This document shows, piece after piece, positions 59,718 through 64,000 of a stretch of 64,000 nt of DNA. The stretch covers positions 45,487 to 109,486 of the forward strand of contig JAZQKZ010000018.1 in the NCBI GenBank assembly GCA_045542415.1, in the 5' to 3' direction. The translations under genes and the position numbers were made by a program. Below the pieces are notes generated by a model, which saw only the letters and a list, made by a program, of their open reading frames with translations, did not search any database and was not told the DNA's origin. The stretch comes from UMGS1958 sp045542415. Its GTDB lineage: Bacteria; Bacillota; Clostridia; UBA1381. Position 1 is the first letter of the stretch, and the number at the start of each line of letters is the position of its first letter.

Positions 59718-60995
59718 TTACTGATTAAGGACTTCAATCGCTTTTTGAAGCTGTGTATCATCTTCAATCGGAACCGCCGAAGCATAATAATATTCATATT
59801 CCTCCGGCAAATCAACTTCTATATCAGGTGCTATTCCCGTACCGTGAATACATGTACCGCTCGGCGAGAAATAGTTTGCAATAGTCATTGACATTCCGCT
59901 ACCGTCCGGAAACGGGAATACTGTCTGCACCACACCCTTACCGTAGCTGGTCTTACCTATAACAGTCGCTTTTTTATAATCCTTAAGACAACCCGTAAGA
60001 ACCTCTGATGCACTTGCACTGTTCTCATTTATAAGCACTGCAATTGGAATATTCATTTCATTTGCATCAGATGTGTAATCCTCACGCTCACCGTCTTTAT
60101 ACTGCATATATGTTATTGTGCCCTCCGGAACAATCATATCTGCAATATTGCATACAACATCCAATGCACCGCCCGGATTATCACGAAGATCTATTATCAT
60201 CTTCTTCATACCCGACTTTGTCAGTCCATTAACTTTTTCCTTGAATTCAGTATAGGTATCTTGCTTTGAGCCTGCCTCATGCGTGTTAAAAGAGGATATT
60301 CTGACATATCCGATTCCGTTATCCAGCATTTCGGTAGTTACCGACTCTGCCGATATACTTCCTCTTTCAACCGTAAATGTCATTTTATTTCCGTCTCTTA
60401 TGACAACAAGCTCTACCGTTGTACCTGCCTCACCGCCGCGTATAACTGATACTGCCGCATCCATTTCGTCTGCACTGTATTCCACACCGTTCACACTTAT
60501 AATAAAATCACCGGGCAAAATTCCCGCAGCATACGCCGGACTTCCCTCAAACGGGGCTACAACCTCAATGAATCCGTTATCATTAGCTGAAATAACCACA
60601 CCTATACCGACATAGGTATCTTCAAGCTCTGATGTGTAGGATTCAAAATCCTCTTTATTGTAATAATGTGTATATGGTTCGTCCAGCCCCTCAACATATG
60701 CGGCAACTGCATTCTCCATCATCTCATTTTCATCTATATCGTAAAAATAAAATTCATCAAGAAGCTCATCTATCTGTGAAAGCTTTCTTTCAAATATACC
60801 TATTTTATCGTCCGTTTCCGAGAAATCGGTACTAAAAATAGAATACGCAGTAAATGCCGAGCTTGCAACACTTGCTATAACAACTGCTATTACAATACTC
60901 AGAAAAAATCCGCAGCAACCAACGGAAAATCTTTTTCTTTTCTTCTTTTCTTCAGCAAAAAAACCGTTTGTGTTCTCTGTGTTCAACTCATTCAT
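59718..60995 (-). CDS. S41 C-terminal processing peptidase (CtpA-like)
   Basis: 425 residues. N-terminal membrane helix (VGCCGFFLSIVIAVVIASVASSAF) anchors it with the protease outside. About 120-195 PDZ domain (GIGVVISANDNGFIEVVAP, PGDFIISVNGVEY), then S41 core: LINENSASASEVLTGCLKDY with the catalytic Ser, and IGKTSYGKGVVQTV with the catalytic Lys. Such proteases trim secreted or membrane proteins and in sporulating species may act in engulfment signalling (inference). Precedes the ABC-F gene by 52 bp. Confidence 0.93.
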   Translation of the reverse strand: MNELNTENTNGFFAEEKKKRKRFSVGCCGFFLSIVIAVVIASVASSAFTAYSIFSTDFSETDDKIGIFERKLSQIDELLDEFYFYDIDENEMMENAVAAYVEGLDEPYTHYYNKEDFESYTSELEDTYVGIGVVISANDNGFIEVVAPFEGSPAYAAGILPGDFIISVNGVEYSADEMDAAVSVIRGGEAGTTVELVVIRDGNKMTFTVERGSISAESVTTEMLDNGIGYVRISSFNTHEAGSKQDTYTEFKEKVNGLTKSGMKKMIIDLRDNPGGALDVVCNIADMIVPEGTITYMQYKDGEREDYTSDANEMNIPIAVLINENSASASEVLTGCLKDYKKATVIGKTSYGKGVVQTVFPFPDGSGMSMTIANYFSPSGTCIHGTGIAPDIEVDLPEEYEYYYASAVPIEDDTQLQKAIEVLNQ

Positions 60996-61014
60996 ATTAA
61001 TCTCCTACATAAAT

Positions 61015-61043
61015 ATATAGGGATGTCGGCGACATCCCTATAT
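61015..61043 (-). terminator. Terminator of the PucR-type regulator gene
   Basis: 13-bp perfect stem ATATAGGGATGTC/GACATCCCTATAT with a 3-base loop just after the stop at 61059; tail is not T-rich, so strength is uncertain. Confidence 0.7.
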
Positions 61044-61058
61044 TATACTATTTCATAA

Positions 61059-62144
61059 TTATATCTTCATCGGATTTGATGCCAGATACTTGTGTACCAT
61101 CATCGCTACCTTGAATACTATCGCCTGATCAAACTTTCTTAAATCAAGACCCGTAAGCTTCATAATCTTCTCTAAACGATACACGAGTGTGTTTCTGTGA
61201 ACGAAGAGCTGTCTTGATGTTTCACTTACGTTGAGGTCGTTCTCGAAGAACTTATTAATTGTAAGGATTGTTTCATCATCAAGTGATGCAATATCACCCT
61301 TCTTAAATACCTCCTGTAAGAATAACTCACAAAGCTTAATCGGAAGCTGATAAATAAGTCTTCCTATACCTAAGCTGTCATAGTTTAAGATATTCTTTTC
61401 TTCCTCGAATACCTTACCAACCTCTAAGGCAATCTGTGCTTCCTTATATGAATTATTGAGTTCATCTATATTAACAGCTACAGTACTTAATCCGATAAGC
61501 ACACGCATCATTGTCTCTGAATTTACAGTAGCAAGAATCTGCTCAGCCATTGTTTCAAGCTCTGCTGAACCGATAACCTCTTTAAGCTCCTTGATAAGAA
61601 CTATATTGTTTGAATCAATATTGATTACAAAATCCTTTTCCTTATCCGGGAACATATTGCGGATAACCTCATATATACCCGTATCACCGTTTTCCTGACG
61701 CTTGATATAGAATACTGCTCTGGGAACATCGATATCTACATGAAGCTCTCTTGCTTTCTGGTGAAGGTCAAATGAAAGAAGATTATCAAATATTATGTTC
61801 TGCATGAAGTTTGTCTTATCATACTTCTCATCATAATAATGACGAACATTATTTGCAGCAACCGCTATAGCATTACAGCAATACTTACTAACCTCGTCTG
61901 TTCCCTCTACATATACTACATATTCAGCATACGGCTTATTTGACATTACACGGACTGTATAACCGTCCTTATATAAAATCTTGTCATTATTCGTAGCTGC
62001 ATATACCAGATCATCCATAATTTCCTTTGGCGGTTCACTTCCCGTATATGCCAGAACCAGACCCTGTGCATCTGCTATACCGAACTTTTTCGGGAACACA
62101 TCTGCCATCTGTGTAATTATATTCTGAAATGCCTTGCTAATCAT
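61059..62144 (-). CDS. PucR/CdaR-type transcriptional regulator
   Basis: 361 residues. An N-terminal diacid-recognition-like region (KAFQNIITQMADVFPKKFGIADAQGLVLAYTGS, CdaR-like), a GGDEF-like middle domain, and a C-terminal PucR helix-turn-helix (FFENDLNVSETSRQLFVHRNTLVYRLEKIMKLTGLDLRKF). Regulators of this type sense sugar diacids such as glucarate, galactarate or glycerate. Neighbours do not show the target. ATG 62144 has GGAGGAA upstream; an in-frame ATG-like start at 62159 is too close to the promoter and lacks a site. Confidence 0.85.
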   Translation of the reverse strand: MISKAFQNIITQMADVFPKKFGIADAQGLVLAYTGSEPPKEIMDDLVYAATNNDKILYKDGYTVRVMSNKPYAEYVVYVEGTDEVSKYCCNAIAVAANNVRHYYDEKYDKTNFMQNIIFDNLLSFDLHQKARELHVDIDVPRAVFYIKRQENGDTGIYEVIRNMFPDKEKDFVINIDSNNIVLIKELKEVIGSAELETMAEQILATVNSETMMRVLIGLSTVAVNIDELNNSYKEAQIALEVGKVFEEEKNILNYDSLGIGRLIYQLPIKLCELFLQEVFKKGDIASLDDETILTINKFFENDLNVSETSRQLFVHRNTLVYRLEKIMKLTGLDLRKFDQAIVFKVAMMVHKYLASNPMKI

Positions 62145-62176
62145 TGTAAATTCCTCCATACATATTATATATATCT

Positions 62177-62205
62177 ATTATACACCAATTTATTCTATTT
62201 TTCAA
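62177..62205 (-). promoter_or_regulatory. Sigma-A promoter of the PucR-type regulator
   Basis: Minus strand TTGAAA, 17-bp spacer, TATAAT. The gap from 62,206 to 62,360 is T-rich with no feature seen. Confidence 0.8.
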
Positions 62206-62367
62206 GTGCTTTTTTATATTTTTTTTAGTTTTTTTGTTTTTTTTCGTGCTTCTACGGCAATTTCGCAATTATTTTCCGATATACTTATCCCAAATTTAAC
62301 ACTTCACCAATTATAGGTATATAATTCCTTTTTAAACTGCTGATTTGCACAAAAAATAAAAAAAGTG

Positions 62368-62396
62368 TTGCTATCTGAATTTCATTGAGGTATAAT
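62368..62396 (+). promoter_or_regulatory. Sigma-A promoter of the MATE transporter
   Basis: TTGCTA, 17-bp spacer, TATAAT. Confidence 0.8.
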
Positions 62397-62448
62397 GTGC
62401 GTACCATAAAAACCACGCTAATTTATTTTGTACAAGGAGGCGTTATTT

Positions 62449-63795
62449 ATGAAAGCAAAAACAATTTCAATGACCGAGGGAAATCCTATTTCTCTTATTC
62501 TGTCTTTTGCTGCTCCGATGCTTATCGGAAACATTTTTCAGCAGTTTTACAATCTTGTGGATTCCACGATTGTAGGAAAGTTTGTCGGTGCGCAGGCGCT
62601 TGCAGCTGTCGGCTCAACCGGTACACTCCAAATGCTCACCTTCTGTCTTTGCATGGGTATGACAAGCGGTGCCGGAATTATAATTTCGCAAACCTTCGGT
62701 GCAAGAAACTTTGCATTGCTCCGCCGAACAGTCGGAACTCTTATATGTGTACTTTCGGTTATTTCCGTTGTTATGGTTTCACTCGGAATTATCTTCAGTG
62801 CACCGGTATTGAAATTTTTACAGACTCCCGATGAAATTCTTGCAGATTCGCTGACATATTTCAGAATAGTACTTCTTGGCATGCCTTTTGTAATGGCATA
62901 TAATGCCTGCTCTGCTATATTAAGAAGCATGGGAAATTCGCGTACTCCCTTATATATGCTGATACTTTCGACATTTTTAAATATAGTACTTGACCTTTTA
63001 TTTGTAATAGTATTTAACGGCGGTGTTGCCGGCGTAGCTTATGCAACAGTCGTTGCACAGGCACTCTCAGCCGCTGCATGTCTTACTTACATATTGCGAA
63101 ACCGTTATGATTTCAATCTCAACGGTACAAGAATCAAGCCTGACAGAAGAGCAGCCGAGAATATATTCCGTACAGGCATTCCCGCCGCACTCCAAAGCAG
63201 CATGATATGTCTGGGAACAATGAGCGTTCAGCGGCTTATCAACAGCTTCGGAACAATGGCTATTGCTGCATACACTGCTTCAACCAAAATAGACTCGCTT
63301 GCTATAATGGTTGTTGTCACAATGGGCATGTCTTTATCCGTATTCTGCGGACAAAATGCCGGAGCAAAAAAGCTTGAAAGAGTAAAGCTCGGTCTTTATC
63401 GCACGCTTGCCATAGTATTGGGCTACTGTGCCCTGATTGCCGCCATAATGCTCTTTTTCGGAAACAGACTTCTTCTCATTTTCCTTGACCCCTCAGAAGC
63501 AGCACAGGCTCTTGATATAGGTACACAGTATTTAAAAATTATAGGCATTGCATACTTTATGGCAGGCATCATGCGTTGTTATCTGAATGTGGTTCACGGT
63601 GCAGGTGATGTTAATGTATCACTGATAACCGGACTTGTTGAGCTTGCCGTGCGAATTATTGCTTCATATATTCTCGTGCGTCCGTTCGGGCTTACCGGAT
63701 TATGGATCGCAATTCCGATTTCCTGGGGAATTGCCGCAATGATTCCCGTTATTCGCTATTACAGCGGAAAATGGAAAAATAAAATATTGATATAA
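62449..63795 (+). CDS. MATE family multidrug/Na+-coupled efflux protein
   Basis: 448 residues with 12 predicted membrane helices in two homologous halves. GNPISLILSFAAPMLIGNIFQQFYNLVDSTIVGKFVGAQALAAVGSTG is the family N-terminus, RTGIPAALQSSMICLGTMSVQRLINSFG the second half start. Exports organic cations or drugs using Na+ or H+; substrate unknown. ATG 62449 has AAGGAGGC before it; a start 21 bases earlier is unsupported. Confidence 0.93.
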   Translation: MKAKTISMTEGNPISLILSFAAPMLIGNIFQQFYNLVDSTIVGKFVGAQALAAVGSTGTLQMLTFCLCMGMTSGAGIIISQTFGARNFALLRRTVGTLICVLSVISVVMVSLGIIFSAPVLKFLQTPDEILADSLTYFRIVLLGMPFVMAYNACSAILRSMGNSRTPLYMLILSTFLNIVLDLLFVIVFNGGVAGVAYATVVAQALSAAACLTYILRNRYDFNLNGTRIKPDRRAAENIFRTGIPAALQSSMICLGTMSVQRLINSFGTMAIAAYTASTKIDSLAIMVVVTMGMSLSVFCGQNAGAKKLERVKLGLYRTLAIVLGYCALIAAIMLFFGNRLLLIFLDPSEAAQALDIGTQYLKIIGIAYFMAGIMRCYLNVVHGAGDVNVSLITGLVELAVRIIASYILVRPFGLTGLWIAIPISWGIAAMIPVIRYYSGKWKNKILI

Positions 63796-63798
63796 AAC

Positions 63799-63830
63799 GA
63801 GGCATCCGTATCGCATGATACGGATGCCTC
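63799..63830. terminator. Hairpin after the MATE gene
   Basis: Perfect 14-bp stem GAGGCATCCGTATC/GATACGGATGCCTC with GCAT loop. Plus-strand tail is AGCTTG (no T run); minus-strand tail is GTTTTATATC, so it fits a terminator for leftward transcripts at least as well. Confidence 0.75.
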
Positions 63831-63858
63831 AGCTTGTAGACAAACCTGTCTGCAAGCT
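63831..63858. repeat. Second hairpin of a hairpin cluster
   Basis: Perfect 12-bp stem AGCTTGTAGACA/TGTCTGCAAGCT (one G-T) with AACC loop, touching the first hairpin. Confidence 0.6.
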
Positions 63859-63864
63859 ATCAGA

Positions 63865-63948
63865 CTGCGAGAAATTAGGGCAGATTTTGCGAAAAGGAAC
63901 TCGTAGGCGTACATGGGTACGTTAGAGTTTCTTTTCGTAAAAAACGCA
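63865..63948. repeat. Long palindromic intergenic element, family A, copy 3
   Basis: GCGAAAAGGAACTC pairs with GAGTTTCTTTTCGT around GCGTAC-ATGG-GTACGT, with flanking GAGAAATTAGGGCAGATTTTG like the other family-A copies. Confidence 0.6.
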
Positions 63949-63950
63949 TA

Positions 63951-63983
63951 ACGGCGGGCGTTCCTCGATGGGACGCCCGCCGT
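63951..63983. repeat. GC-rich hairpin at the right window edge
   Basis: Perfect 11-bp arms ACGGCGGGCGT/ACGCCCGCCGT around an 11-base loop. May be a terminator for a gene beyond the window or part of the repeat cluster. Confidence 0.5.
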
Positions 63984-64000
63984 TCGCAAAAGAAAATAAA

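Noticed and set aside
1..64000. tRNA, rRNA or origin sequences
   Set aside because: No cloverleaf-like, rRNA-like or DnaA-box cluster was noticed when reading both strands; a tRNAscan run would settle this.

Overview
The window looks like chromosome of an AT-rich, Gram-positive, spore-forming Clostridia-type anaerobe (Bacillota) with a plant-pectin lifestyle. The evidence is: a spoIIGA-sigE-sigG sporulation block; LexA of the Firmicutes type; a T-box-controlled thrS; AGGAGG ribosome sites and TTGACA/TATAAT promoters with 17-bp spacers; indolepyruvate:ferredoxin oxidoreductase and ferredoxin-type enzymes; and secreted pectate and rhamnogalacturonan lyases built with copper-amine-oxidase-like and SLH modules. 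A Monoglobus-like gut pectin degrader is a reasonable guess, but this is inference, not proof.

Layout. 1-7,740: truncated secreted protein, ruvB, ruvA, a PL1-type pectate lyase with a Thr/Pro repeat linker, and thrS with its T-box leader. 7,754-13,190: a 1,273-residue surface protein (InlB-type repeats, Ser/Thr-rich block, BspA-like repeats) behind a 200-nt structured leader with an intrinsic terminator, then a CobO-like adenosyltransferase and an HD pyrophosphohydrolase. 13,195-16,760: L-fucose isomerase-family enzyme, Fe-S aldo/keto reductase, two acetyltransferases. 16,908-20,193: dipeptidase, rsmE, phosphopantetheinyl transferase and a LonB-like ATPase without a protease domain. 20,230-26,270: GH51 arabinofuranosidase, pepD, metK, lexA. 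26,269-29,810: phosphoesterase, polysaccharide deacetylase, DUF2161 nuclease-like protein, PNPOx-fold protein, LUD protein. 29,971-34,063: iorA-iorB-membrane protein-paaK operon. 34,204-38,811: two-component system and a DUF4062-TPR protein. 39,115-41,167: SLH surface protein and a lone BMC-T shell protein. 41,508-45,193: sporulation sigma factors, VOC protein, SDR. 45,232-48,160: a low-GC accessory island of small immunity-like genes lying next to or between 24-bp direct repeats. 48,221-64,000: CtpE-like P-type ATPase, PL11 lyase, proS, argB, argC, dtd, ABC-F, S41 peptidase, PucR-type regulator, MATE transporter.

How the genes fit together. Extracellular pectin attack (PL1, PL11) feeds intracellular side-chain and monomer processing (GH51, fucose-isomerase family, KduD-like SDR). 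Most other genes are housekeeping. The parts least explained by known annotation are the structured leader of the giant surface protein, the immunity-like array with recurring leader sequences, the orphan microcompartment shell gene, the DUF4062-TPR protein joined to a two-component operon, the ATPase-only LonB whose ribosome site lies inside a terminator hairpin, and two families of palindromic intergenic repeats. No transposase, integrase, CRISPR array, rRNA or tRNA gene was seen.
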